A DNA stretch of 64,000 bases from contig SADC01000879.1 of NCBI GenBank assembly GCA_004194705.1, forward strand, positions 5,001 to 69,000, given 5' to 3'. The notes under the pieces were generated by a model. That model was not told the origin of the DNA and searched no databases. It saw nothing but the letters and a program-made list of their open reading frames with translations. The stretch comes from Ditylenchus dipsaci. Taxonomy: Eukaryota; Nematoda; Chromadorea; Rhabditida; Anguinidae. Positions 52,495 through 62,372 of this stretch are shown piece by piece (within the stretch, counting starts at the first letter, position 1; each line of letters begins with the position of its first letter). The translations under genes and the position numbers were made by a program.

Positions 52495-52800
52495 CTAAAA
52501 CATCGCCGGTGACCGTGCAATTGTGACTGTAACTCGTGTTTTTGGTTTTGTGAATTTTAGTTTTGCCCGTTCATCGTGGACTTCTCTTGTGGTCGTACAG
52601 TAAAACCAATCAGCTAGAGGTTGCAATTCAACTAGCATAATCATTTCAAGAACTATTTTTGAAAAACTAGGCACTTGGTCAAGGGAGACGTAGGCAAGTG
52701 ACATATGTGGATCTTTTGTTGAGGAGAAGTGAATGAGCGATCGAGAAATGGAATCCATTACCTCGGTCACCAAGAACAACATATGTACCTTAGAAAACAA
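52495..52800 (-). CDS. Unrecognised 101-residue open frame
   Basis: Reads HMLFLVTEVMDSISRSLIHF, PHMSLAYVSLDQVPSFSKIV and PLADWFYCTTTREVHDERAK to a stop near 52497. Amino-acid use is protein-like and no repeat underlies it. It is the only coding candidate inside the array-bounded element, so it might be that element's transposase or a captured exon. No motif recognised; no acceptor or donor assigned. Confidence 0.3.
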   Translation of the reverse strand: MFSKVHMLFLVTEVMDSISRSLIHFSSTKDPHMSLAYVSLDQVPSFSKIVLEMIMLVELQPLADWFYCTTTREVHDERAKLKFTKPKTRVTVTIARSPAMF

Positions 52801-52844
52801 TAAAATAGATACGACTACAACAACGAGATCAAGATTATACGCGA

Positions 52845-53091
52845 AAACAGGCTATTGGCGGAAAGATGCCATTGGCGAAAAGATTCCATTGGCGAAAAGA
52901 TGCATTGGTGAAGTGATCTCATTGGCGAAAAGAGGCCGTTGGCGAAAATATGCCATTGGCGAAAAGATGCATTGGCGAAGTGATCTCATTGGCGAAAAGA
53001 GGCCGTTGGCGAAATGATTTCATTGGCGAAAAGATGCAGTTGGCGAAATGATCTTATTGGCGAAATTTTCATTGGCGAAACGATTACGCCC
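52845..53091. repeat. Right TTGGCGAAAAGAT array
   Basis: Inverse of the left array, about 14 units such as CATTGGCGAAAAGATGC and CATTGGCGAAGTGATCT. Confidence 0.85.
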
Positions 53092-53179
53092 AAAATGAGA
53101 ACTCATCAAAAACTCCATTCAATCTTGTCAAAAAAAAAGCACCTGTATGTAATAATTATGGTGCCAAGAAAACGTTTAT

Positions 53180-53400
53180 TTTGTTTAAATAAATCCACAA
53201 TTGCCTCAATTACCTGTTGGGTTTTATAAATCTTTTGCCTTCTGCCACCTCTGGCGGTGGGTTCTTCCTGTGACTCTGTAGATGGCTGTTTCCGCATCAC
53301 TATAACAGTCAACTGTGGAGAAAAAGAGTGTGACAATTGCTGCAACCTAACCCCCCCCCCCCTAAAATTTAAAAAACGTGCTTGTGGCATTGTGATTTTG
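53180..53400. other. Coding-like sequence on either strand
   Basis: Plus strand reads SSCDSVDGCFRITITVNCG then EKECDNCCNLTPPP; minus strand reads MRKQPSTESQEEPTARGGRR then QKIYKTQQ before a GTAATT donor. Only one can be real. No domain recognised; included because composition differs from the flanking repeats. Confidence 0.2.
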
Positions 53401-53589
53401 ACCTACCATTGGAGATCGCTCTCGGGCAAATTACATCTATTTTGTAGCTCATCTCACCAGCTACAAGATGAGTGGGTAACTTGTATAAGAGAATTTTTCA
53501 AAAAGCGGGTCGAAATACCATGCCAAGAACATGATTTTGAATCACAGGGGGGGGGGGGGTTATCTTATATTACAGGATTTACGGTACAT

Positions 53590-53790
53590 GAAAATTTCGA
53601 CCGTAGTAGCAAATACCTCCCCCTCATCCAACGGTTTTCACCTTTTTTACTTTAGTGAAAGTACCCAAATTTATGTCCCAGACCCGGAAAATGTGCGCAA
53701 ACTCTTTATTAGTAATTTCGCTACTAGCGCCAAAAATTTGACTAAATTTTGACTTTTTGCTTGAGGACCAAGGTAAACCACCTGAAGAGG
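53590..53790. mobile_element. Fragment of the GTAGCGAATA MITE, with CCAAGG motif
   Basis: GTAGTAGCAAATACCTCCCC ... AAGTACCCAAATTTATGTCC ... TTCGCTACTAGCGCC, a shortened relative of 38536-38790, followed by GAGGACCAAGGTAAACC. Confidence 0.6.
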
Positions 53791-53807
53791 GTCAACAGTC
53801 TTCTCGG

Positions 53808-54003
53808 ATGCATCTCTGAGGTAAGTGAGTGTGCGCATCTCTAACTCTCAAGCCCCTACGGCCCCTCCGGGAGCGTAGGCGGCTTGGGGGCATGGAGTTA
53901 AGATGCGCGCGCACCCATACCTTAGACACGAATCACTCTCAAGTGACTCTGGATGCATCAAAACAGTATGTAAACCAGAGTTTCTTTATGCGGTAGGTCC
54001 CAG
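53808..54003 (+). repeat. GC-core hairpin repeat, copy 7
   Basis: Left arm GAGGTAAGTGAGTGTGCGC, core AAGCCCCTACGGCCCC with GGGAGCGTAGGCGGCTTGG, right arm GTTAAGATGCGCGCGCACCC and ACCTTAGACACGAATCACTC, tail CCAGAGTTTCTTTATGCGG. The core has paired changes (GCGCC to CGGCC side and CGTAGG side) that partly keep the stem. Confidence 0.7.
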
Positions 54004-54009
54004 CATTCA

Positions 54010-54465
54010 AAACTATGTTCAAATTCTATCTTTTCAAAAAAAAGTGTAAAAAGTCAAAAATTGGCCAAAAAATATTTTCCAAAAAGTTCCGTCCCCCAAC
54101 TAAAAACATGTTTTCTACACGTTTCAAGCCCTAAAACACACAAAAAAAGCAGCTAAAACCTATTTTTGGGAGGACTTGCTATAATATACATTAGCCCGAA
54201 AAAAAGGATTTTTGCTACAAAACAAATAATTAACTGTAAGACTTTCGTACTTCTTCTTTCTTTGCATCGGGATTATCCATAAGTTCGTGGGTTTTCATAT
54301 GTAACAGACCATATTTATGCATGGTTTCAAAATTTTAAAAAATAAGAATCAGCACTCACTTAATTGCTGGGTTTCAAATCAAAACTTTGACTATACAATT
54401 TACGATTTGAAACCCATGGGTTAATTAATAAATGATTATTCGCCAAAATTTTGATTTTCCCACTT
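54010..54465. other. No recognised feature
   Basis: AT-rich spacer. Two TTTGAAACCCA phrases near 54370 and 54410 are inverse copies. No gene. Confidence 0.3.
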
Positions 54466-54467
54466 CC

Positions 54468-54920
54468 CTTTGACAAAATTTTAGGCTCTATATGTGTTCG
54501 TGGAACTCCCAAAAAAATTTGCCTTGGTCCCCCCTGTTGTTTTTTTTTCGTAATTTTTTGAAATTTGTGCCTTGGTCCCCCTGTTGATTTGTTTTGAATT
54601 AAGGGTCGGCCGAAGGCCGGCCAGGTAAAAAACCTTTAAGGAATTTTTCTCTTTAATGATTTTTTTACCTGGCCGGCCTTCGGCCGACCCCTAATTCAAT
54701 GGAAGTTCACCTTTCTGTCCACCGTAGTAAATGGACAAGGGCTCACATACTTTAAAAAAAGGTTTTTGGCTGTTTGATACTTTTTAAGACTTTTGAAAAA
54801 AAATATCAAAACAAATCAACGGGGGACCAGGCACAAATTTCAAAAATTACGAAAAAAAAAACAACGGGGGACCAAGGCAAAATTTTTTTGGGAGTTCCAC
54901 GAACACATATAGAGCCAAAT
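54468..54920. mobile_element. Nested palindromic MITEs
   Basis: Outer arms: TATATGTGTTCGTGGAACTC, TTGCCTTGGTCCCCCCTG at the left and inverse at 54790-54915. Inner palindrome 54598-54697: GGGTCGGCCGAAGGCCGGCC AGGTAAAA and its inverse. The outer arms already have the CCTTGGTCCCC motif of several MITEs; the last 60 bases of the window (GGTTGCCTGCCGAAGCCAGG) resemble the inner one. Confidence 0.7.
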
Positions 54921-55657
54921 TTTACTTTGAACGGGTGATATTGTCTAGACCCAACAACTCCTTTTTTAATATATTTCGACTGATCAAGCTGCACAATATA
55001 AAGTTTCAGCTAGCAAAGAATACAGTTAAAAGAAATTCAGTCGGACCTCGATTTAAAGACGACAAAAAATAAGTGTGGTGCAAAAACGTAGAAATTCTGA
55101 AAGAGACCACTACCAATCTACCTGAATTCCCCCTGTTAGAGACTAAACCACATCCAGCAGATTATTGCCAAACAAGGAAAAAAAGAAAACACAGGCCTTT
55201 AACAAATCCTACCAACGACCACTCAAGATAACGCCGCACCAGAGGCCAGCGATCCAAAATTTGATCAAACACTCCGAAGAGGTTTGGCTCGAATCGAAAC
55301 CTTTTAGATTCAATTAGAATCGGGCAGTCAGCGTACTTTTGAATATTAGAAGTTTTTGCTATTCTACACCTTGCTGGGTTTAGTATTTTATCAAAAGCTC
55401 AGAGACTAAATTACTCTTTGGTATACCACAAATTTGACTCAAAGTAAGTCAAAGAGACCAAAATACTTACCGAATTTTGCTCCAATACAGCGGCATACCA
55501 ACCAACAAATCAACATATACTTATCACTCTATTGAACGATAAACGGTTTATGTTAGCCAATATCTTCGAATAACATTCCAATTATTCCTCCTTATTCAAT
55601 AACTAAAATAGTCTAACATTGAGCGAGCGATTACTTTTTCGGGGTTTTCATGAAATA

Positions 55658-55754
55658 TATGCACTGCCACTAAAGGCAATGCTTTCCAAAATTTTTATTC
55701 CACCGCTTATTTGGGCAGAAACATTCAAGTACCTCAAATTTGGGTAATTAAACC
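55658..55754 (-). ncRNA. Spliced-leader RNA gene, SL1-type (copy 1)
   Basis: From 55754 down the minus strand reads GGTTTAATTACCC followed by AAATTTGAG, a 22-nt leader that differs from the canonical nematode SL1 by one base (G to A at position 16), directly followed by the donor GTACTT at 55732. Downstream are AATTTTGGAA, an Sm-protein site identical in core to that of the SL1 RNA, and a stem-loop GCATTGCC-TTTAGT-GGCAGTGC at 55661-55682. Length about 97 nt is normal. The product donates its leader to the 5' ends of mRNAs by trans-splicing as an snRNP. Opposite orientation to the neighbouring 5S sequence is as in C. elegans. Confidence 0.9.
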
Positions 55755-55925
55755 AAAAAAGTAGGCCAAGGAAAAGCCTTTGAAAAATAGCTAATTTCAT
55801 AATGTTATAGGGTGCGCCATGTCATCCAAGCACGCTATTCAGAGAAGCAGGAAAGCCGAATTGACAGTAAAAAAGATGGAAAATGATTTGTGAGAGTATT
55901 CCTTTCTCACCTATTCATTCTCAAT

Positions 55926-55993
55926 GTCAAGCAAAGTTGGTCTCGCCTAGTACTTGGATCGGAGACGTCCTGGGAATCTCGGGTGTTGTAAGC
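55926..55993 (+). pseudogene. 5S rRNA, 3' part
   Basis: TAGTACTTGGATCGGAGACG, TCCTGGGAATCTCGGG and TGTTGTAAGC match the 3' half of nematode 5S rRNA almost base for base; GTCAAGCAAAGTTGG before it fits the internal A-box region. The 5' half, expected at about 55875-55925, is not recognisable, so this is a truncated gene. A short T run follows in CTTTTC. Known role of the intact gene: the 5S RNA of the large ribosomal subunit. Confidence 0.8.
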
Positions 55994-56733
55994 CAAAAAC
56001 TTTTCACACTTTGGAATAAAATAATTTCACATACATTTTTACAGTTGGCGTAATAACGTCATTTGGGTTGATAACCTAATGTTTCCTTTTTTTGATATAC
56101 TCCGACTGATCAAGCTGTACAATTTAAAGTTTCAGCTAGCAACGAATACAGTTAAAAGAAATTCAGTCGGACCTCGATTTAAAGACGACAAAAAATAAGA
56201 GTGGTGCAAAAACGTCGAAATTCTGAAAGAGACCACTACCAATCTACCTGAATTCCCTGTTAGAGACTAAACCACATTCAGCACATTATTGCCGAACAAG
56301 GCAATAAAGAAACCACAGGGCTTCAACCGAATCCTACCAACGACCACTCAAGATAAGGCCGAGCCAGAGGCCCAGCAATCCAAAATTTGATCAAACACTC
56401 CGAAGAGGTTCGGCTCGAATCGAAACCTTTTAGGATTCAATTAGAATCGATTAGTCAGCGTACTTTTGACTATTAGAACTTTTTGCTATTCTACACCTTG
56501 CTGGGTTTACTGTTTTATCAGAAGGTCAGAGACTAAATTACTCTTTGCTGTTTTCTCCAATACAGCGGCATACCAACCAACAAATCAACAAATACTTATC
56601 ACTCTATTGAACGATAAACGGTTTATGTTAGCCAAATATCTTCGAATAACATTCCAATTATTCCTCCTTATTCAATAACTAAAATAGTCTAACATTGAGC
56701 GAGCGATTACTTTTTCGGGGTTTTCATGAAATA

Positions 56734-56830
56734 TATGCACTGCCACTAAAGGCAATGCTTTCCAAAATTTTTTATTCCACCGCTTATTTGGGCAGAAACA
56801 TTCAAGTACCTCAAATTTGGGTAATTAACC
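56734..56830 (-). ncRNA. Spliced-leader RNA gene, SL1-type (copy 2)
   Basis: Same structure as copy 1: leader GGTTAATTACCC then AAATTTGAG (one T shorter), donor GTACTT, AATTTTGGA Sm site (one more T in the run) and the same 3' stem-loop. The missing T near the 5' end would give a 21-nt leader; it may be a real variant, a dead copy or an assembly error. Confidence 0.8.
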
Positions 56831-58052
56831 AAAAAAGTAGGCCAAGGAAAAGCCTTTGAAAAATGCGGGAAATAATAAATTTACTGCGGGAAATCAGTAT
56901 TTTGGTGTGTGTTTTAGTTACAGCCTTTGTTTTCACGTTAACAACAACGCCCATTCTCAATCGCAAATGGTGCGTTTTCTTCCTTTTTTATAAGGCTGAG
57001 AGGCAGCGCTTTGTAACATTTTTATAATAGATTTGAGAACATCAAGAAACAGAATCCCATAGCTTTTTGACATTACAATGTAGTTGCCGTACTTTCCCTG
57101 ATAGATCGACAGTATCTATTAGCTTGACAACCCCTTCTTTGAATGCCTATATTTTAAAATGAAGAATTTTTTTGCAAGGTGTTTATTGTGTTTTCCTAAC
57201 TCACACGGCTATGCTGATTTCGCTTTCTTAATTTTGTAGTTTCACCGGAAAATTTCGGGATCGACCCCAAACTTTTCGGATTTCGGAGATCTAAAATAAC
57301 TTGGCATGTAATAATAAAATAATAATAAAAACGTACTTATAATAAAAACGTGAAATAATAAGCGAAGCAGAGTTATGAATGTTACTAATGGGGGCAGAAC
57401 TTTTCTTGTTACAAATTCACTTTTTTGTCAGATATTTACTCATCTTCGTCACAAGTTCACCATTTTTATCCCGGATTCAGCCAAAACCACAGGGGCCAAG
57501 CCCTTTAGGATTTCTGTAAACTAAAATTAAATTCCCAGATGAGACCTTCAACTAACAGAAACTTATTTCGCAGCTCCTTCATTGCATTTTCAGATAAACA
57601 TCTCAATATTTGTTTCTGCCATAATTTTGACAAACAATCGCACTTTAACTCAAAAAATAATTTATTGACAAAATCAACTCACTATAAAAAGTCATAAATC
57701 AAAATTAAATTTCGAAATCAAAATAAAAAATTTCGACGTAAACCACAACTTGGTAAAACAGGGGCGAGAAAAACTCGGAGCCACAAGAACCTTCAAAATT
57801 ACAGAAAATATACCAAAAAACGGTAGTGGTGATCAATGACCACTCGGACAAGAAGATCAACAAAAAAGGTAATTTAATCGGTTTTATGAATGTTTAAAAA
57901 TTTGAATTTTAATCCATTCCGCTCTTGTATTATTCAGTAGTTAGATGCACCTATTTTCAAAACACCGACACCTGTTCTTTATTGATATAAAGTTTTATTC
58001 AGAAAATAAGGAGAGTCAATGCAACAACCAATTCATACCAGTATAAAATATT

Positions 58053-59446
58053 TTAATATCGCTCAGCATCAGCTTTCTTACGCGCCGCAACTTCTTTCGT
58101 TCCGCCTTTGACTTAGCATTTGCATCAGCTTTCTTTTTCGCAGCAGCAGCAACTTTCTTTTTTTCAACTTTTTCCGTGCTAGCAGGTTCATTCTTCTCAC
58201 CGCCAGAGTCGGACTCCTGAACAAGCTAGACTTTATTTCATACGGAGTAACAAAAGCAGAGGACTCACATCGGCAGCATTTTTTCCCTTAATGTTCTTTC
58301 TTCGTTTTTTCGGCAATGGACTACGATACGAACCCTTATTAAGGTAAGCATTATACAAAATTTCATAAAAAGTTGAGAAGTAGATTACTCACATCACTGT
58401 GTTCTTTGACGTCCTCAGCAGTGGGCTTTTCACGCTTCTTGTCCTTCTGACTCTTCTTCGGTAGAAAGAACCACCCGAGTATCATACTTCTGCCGATAAC
58501 CTCCAGACTTTTTACGACCATGGCTTAGAGTTAGAGAACGTCTGCGGTTACGCTCAGCTGCAGTTTCCTCTTGACGCATAATCTGAGACGTCTGAAATTT
58601 TTTCTTGTTAATCAGCATTTACTATTCACAATAAAAAGACACTTTTCCAGACATAGAAGAATGAGATCGGCGACCATTCTATAATTACTTAGAATAACTC
58701 TGCCAGTGTATAAAAATAATGCTACTTACGTCAGCACGATTCAGAATAGCCGAAGCTGGAGTATTGAGAGAATTTGCACCACCAGGCTGAAATAAGTTCG
58801 GATAAGTTCTGATGATGTATTTGAACTGAATAGAACTCACGTCCGAACGATTCAGAATAGGCGCAGCTGGAGTATTGAGAGAATTTGCACCACCAGGCTG
58901 AAATAAGTTGGGATATGTTTTGATGATGTATTCGAATTAAACATGACTAACGTCAGCACCATTAAGAACATCGAAATCTGGATCATCGAGATGATTTGCA
59001 CCACGAGGCTGAAAAAATTTGGATAATTTCTGATAATGTATTCGAATTGAACATGACTAACGTCAGCACGTTTGAGAACATCCAAAGCTAAAGAATTGAG
59101 ATATTTTGCACCACGCGGCTGAAATAAGTTTGCCTGAATTCCGCTAATGTATTCTAAAGGAATAGGACTTACGTCAGCACAATCGACAGAATCAGCAGCT
59201 GGAGATTCCTGCTCAATTGAACGGCGAGGCTAAAATCGTTTTGTATAAGCTCTAAATTAGCATTTATAATCTATATAACTTACAATGCCAATCTTGTTTA
59301 ACTCTTTCAACCACAACTGAGCACTGTGTTCGGTCCCTTCAGAAAGTATTTTGGCTGTTGTGTCTCCTGTGTCAATTAAGCTTCATCTAGCATAGCTATT
59401 TGAGCCTCCAGCTTAGTCAAGATATTGGAAGACGGCTCATCGACAA
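58053..59446 (-). pseudogene. Split gene with four tandem 57-nt exons (copy B)
   Basis: Same exon plan as 2746-4144. Exon 1 (59446-59284) reads MSRLP then shifts (CCAATATC for CCAAATATC) and has TAA in place of the Tyr codon TAT seen in copy A. Exon 2 is 59229-59173. Tandem exons are 59118-59062, 59008-58952, 58897-58841 and 58786-58730, each 57 nt, encoding PRGAKYLNSLALDVLKRAD, PRGANHLDDPDFDVLNGAD, PGGANSLNTPAAPILNRSD and PGGANSLNTPASAILNRAD. Later exons give ETAAERNRRRSLTLSHGRKK, YRSPLPKKRRKNIKGK and EKVEKKKVAAAAKKKADAN. Here the exon 1/2 junction keeps phase (AACAAGATTGGCATT), which copy A has lost. A one-base loss near the end changes the last residues. Confidence 0.65.
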
Positions 59447-59782
59447 CTAAAATATTGCTGTAACTGCATGTTCGAAAGAAAAATAGTGAAAACAGCTTGT
59501 AAAGTGGCACCTGTCTACAAAGATACGCCTCCAGTCTAGCAATAAAAAAGTCACTTGTACTTGATGACATAAGCATCAGCGTGCTACATGTTTTCAATTC
59601 AGCAAAAGTAGTTATGTCAGAATAATTTCTGTTGGTAGCATTGTGTGGATGTCAAATAAATAAAGCTTCTATATAAGTCAAATAATAAGTTGACTGAAAA
59701 TACTTCAAAATAAAGGGACACAGAAAAATGATCACGACAGCAAAAAGCTTGATTGACATGATCATCGAAATGAATTAAGGTA

Positions 59783-60186
59783 CAGTCAACCCCCGCTATA
59801 GTGACACCCCTCGGGACCGGCCTTGGGGTGTCACTATAGCGAGGGTGTCACTATAACGGGGTGTCACTGTAGCGATGGTTTTCAAAAAATTCTTGAAAGG
59901 TGTCACTGTGTCGAGGGTTTAGCATATGGTAATACAGACGCCTGTCGATTTAATTTACGAAAACAAACAAAACCCCGTAATTAATATGGAAGCATTTGAC
60001 CGAGAGCTTAAATTCGTTTTTTAAAGAAATTTCACTTAAAGTTGCAACTTTAAGAACAATATTGACATGTGTCACTATATTGAGGTATTTTATTTGTTGG
60101 GAACGGCCTAAGGTGTCACTATAGCGAGGTGTCACTATAGCGAGGGTATTCTTATAGCGGGGTGTCACTATAGCGGGGGTTGACTG
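59783..60186. mobile_element. Tigger-like MITE inserted in copy B
   Basis: A 404-bp element CAGTCAACCCCCGCTATAG ... CTATAGCGGGGGTTGACTG with TA at both sides. The uninterrupted site is visible in copy A at about 4480 (AATTAAGGTAAAACTGAGAC), so insertion followed the duplication. GTGTCACTATAGCGAGGG repeats throughout. Confidence 0.9.
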
Positions 60187-60904
60187 TAGAACAGAGACCT
60201 ACACATTTGCGCGATTTCAAAGCACTTTTAAAAAATAAAAATTTTTTGAGTCAAATACAGATTAGATCTCTGTTAGGGTTAGTGCACTGTTAACTGAATT
60301 TTTTCAAAATTTTTGAACTGATTTCTTGTTTTCATGCAACTTTTTTTTCGAATATTTTTGTGCAAATTATCCCAAGATTGAAAACTTAGAATTTTATCTA
60401 CACAATGGTTTGTAAATTTCTTGGTTTCGTGCATAACAATTTATTTCTTTCAAGGAAAATAGACTCGCGGCCGTAGCAGTTAACAAAAATCGAAAAAAGG
60501 GTTTGCAAAAATTTGATTCTGAACCAGAATAGTCCATCCATAAAAAGGCTGCCAGCATGCTTTTTCAATCCTCTACGAAAGAGGGGAAACAGAGTCATAC
60601 CTATTATTCAACACTCGTGTCAGATGCAGCTTTTGGGTTATATCAAATGATGTTTTATTTGAAAGAAAGGTCTTATAAAAATTGTGAGAAAATTAAGAAA
60701 CAAAGCTATACCCACCTGAATTTTCGTTTAACACGTCAATTACTGGTCGGGATGCGGTTTATTTCGACGCAGAATTTCACGTAGATTATTTTTCAAAAAA
60801 GTGTAAGGGTGTTTGGACGGGTCAAGTGACCTAAAAACTGGTTTTGAATAAGGGGAAACTTATTATTGTTGCCGAAAGACTGATTATTGTAACCGAAAAA
60901 CGAC

Positions 60905-61545
60905 GCTACTTGCATATACCCCCCCCATCAACTTTTTTTCAAAGTGTTTTATAACACCTATATCGACTTATAATCGCCTCAGAAGTTCAAAAAGACATTA
61001 TTTTTGAGTTCTGGTAAATAAAAAATTGAGTTTTGGGCACTTTGAATTTCGACTTTTGCCTGTTTCATCATGTTTGGTCACTGGAACTGGGCAAAAAGAG
61101 CCTCTAAATGCATTTTTTCAAGAGTCTTGCTCGGAATTAATGTCTTAGGTAAGTGAGTGCGGACATCTTTAACCAACCAAGCCCCCTGCGCCCTCTTCGG
61201 GGCGCAGGGGACTGGTTGCTTGGGGTGAGATACGCACACCCACATACCTAAGACACACAAATCACTCGAAAAAGACTCTGGATGCATAAAAAATGTATGC
61301 ATACCAAGTTTATTTATGCGGTAGGCCCCAGTCAACAAAACTAGTTCAACATCTTCCTTTTTGTTCAAAATTGGCCCCTTTTTGGTCCATTCCACTAATA
61401 CAGCCTTAAACCATTCGAAAATGGTCAAAATGGTACTTTTCGGTTGTCCAGAAACTCGATTTTTCATAGACCAGAACTCAGAAATAATGTTTTTTTTGAA
61501 CTCCTGAGGCGATTTTAGGTCGATATAGGGTGTTTGGGAACATAC
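60905..61545. mobile_element. Palindromic element with C tract and hairpin repeat
   Basis: CGACGCTACTTGCATATACC and a C run at the left; arms at 60945-61060 and 61420-61540 share CACCTATATCGACTTATAAT and CTCAGAAGTTCAAAAAGAC in inverse form. The hairpin repeat lies at the centre. The same outer text is found at 34.15-34.26 kb. Confidence 0.65.
61139..61331 (+). repeat. GC-core hairpin repeat, copy 8
   Basis: GTCTTAGGTAAGTGAGTGCG, core AAGCCCCCTGCGCCCTC with GGGGCGCAGGGGACTGG, GTGAGATACGCACACCCAC, CCTAAGACACACAAATCACT and ATTTATGCGGTAGGCC. Confidence 0.7.
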
Positions 61546-61649
61546 AGAAGAAGAGGTAAGACCAGCAGTTTTTATAGTATTGAAAATTTGAAGCATACTT
61601 GGTTTGGCATATTCCTGGCAATTTTGTGATAAAACTTGAGAATGCAATA

Positions 61650-61832
61650 CAGTCAACTCTCGATACAGTGTCCCTCGGTATAGTGTAGATTTCGATATAG
61701 TGTATATTTTTTTTCAACCTCATTTAGTCAGTTTTAAGCCAAAGGCTTACAGTGTACCCTCGATAAAGTGTAACCCTCGATATAGTGTTATTTTTCCGAT
61801 CCCGCGAGCTACACTGTATCGAGAGTGGACTG
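61650..61832. mobile_element. Tigger-like MITE
   Basis: A 183-bp element CAGTCAACTCTCGATACAG ... CTGTATCGAGAGTGGACTG, flanked by TA. Repeats CTCGATATAGTGTA. Confidence 0.8.
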
Positions 61833-61902
61833 TATATCAAAATGATCAGCGTAAAAAATGCAACAGAAATAATGTTAATACTCACAAGACAACAAGCGAA
61901 TA

Positions 61903-62372
61903 CAGTCGACTCTCGATATAGTGACACCCCTGGGACCGACCTTAGGTGTCACTGTATCGAGAGTGTCACTATGTCGAGAGTGTCCTTGTATCGATATAAT
62001 TTTATTCACCGAAAACATATCATTCAACAACAGGTTAAAGAACCGATGTCTAGGGGTAATTAGGGTCACTGCTTCCGAATATGGGCTTAAAGGTCGAATT
62101 ATCCCTAGACAATGGTCAAACAAGTGAAAACGAATAGTGTGTCACCGAGCGGGATCGAACCTGCTCACAATTTATTTAACAAATTTTACCGAAATTTGAA
62201 TATGTCACTGTATCGAGAGTTGGTTATAATCAGTGTTCGAGCTCAAGATGTCACTATATCGAGGGTGTCATTATATCGAGTGTCACTACAGTATATCGGG
62301 AGTGAACTTTGTTGAGTTTCTCTGTCGGCCAACCAATTTCTTTCAAAGTGTCACTATATCGAGATTCGACTG
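61903..62372. mobile_element. Tigger-like element with tRNA-like fragment
   Basis: A 470-bp element CAGTCGACTCTCGATATAG ... TATATCGAGATTCGACTG, flanked by TA. On its minus strand, 62115-62165 reads GAGCAGGTTCGATCCCGCTC, a T-arm-like hairpin with a B box, but no other tRNA arms. Confidence 0.75.

Larger units (their letters stand above)
49625..53091. mobile_element. 3.5-kb element bounded by inverted TTCGCCAATG arrays
   Basis: Starts GGGCGTAATCGTTTCGCC and ends GGCGAAACGATTACGCCC, with the identical octamer AAAATGAG on both outer sides (49617-49624, 53092-53099); a ninth base is ambiguous. Each end is an array of 16-18-bp units (TTCGCCAATG plus AGATCAC, GCATCTT or similar) of about 230 bp, and the arrays are mirror images, closing inward with TCGCGTATACTCTTGAT and its inverse. 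The interior, 49870-52830, holds simple repeats, a CCGTATTT MITE and one minus-strand frame. An 8-bp duplication suggests hAT; a 9-bp one would suggest Mutator-like. Confidence 0.8.
54958..56863. repeat. Two tandem 5S/SL RNA units of about 1.14 kb
   Basis: ACTGATCAAGCTGCACAATA ... GCCTTTGAAAAAT repeats at 54966-55789 and 56103-56863 in the same orientation, more than 90 percent alike by eye. Each unit carries an SL RNA gene on the minus strand; between them is part of a 5S gene on the plus strand. Each also has CAGTCGGACCTCGATTTAAA, a Tigger-like end that must predate the duplication. Confidence 0.85.
56936..60735 (+). repeat. Segmental duplication, copy B
   Basis: Direct copy of 329-5005, starting ACGTTAACAACAACGCCC and ending near CCTGAATTTTCG. 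Lacks the copy-A-specific stretches at 1.05-2.11 and 2.32-2.62 kb; has an extra Tigger element (59783-60186). The left edge lies directly after the second SL unit. Confidence 0.85.

Noticed and set aside
61078..61656. 192-codon open frame on the minus strand, the longest in the window
   Set aside because: It runs through a palindromic element and the GC-core hairpin repeat, and parts of it are repeated in other copies in different frames. It has no domain and is a by-product of the repeat.
62115..62165. tRNA gene on the minus strand
   Set aside because: Only a T-arm-like hairpin with GGTTCGATCCC is present; no D-arm, anticodon arm or acceptor stem can be formed.
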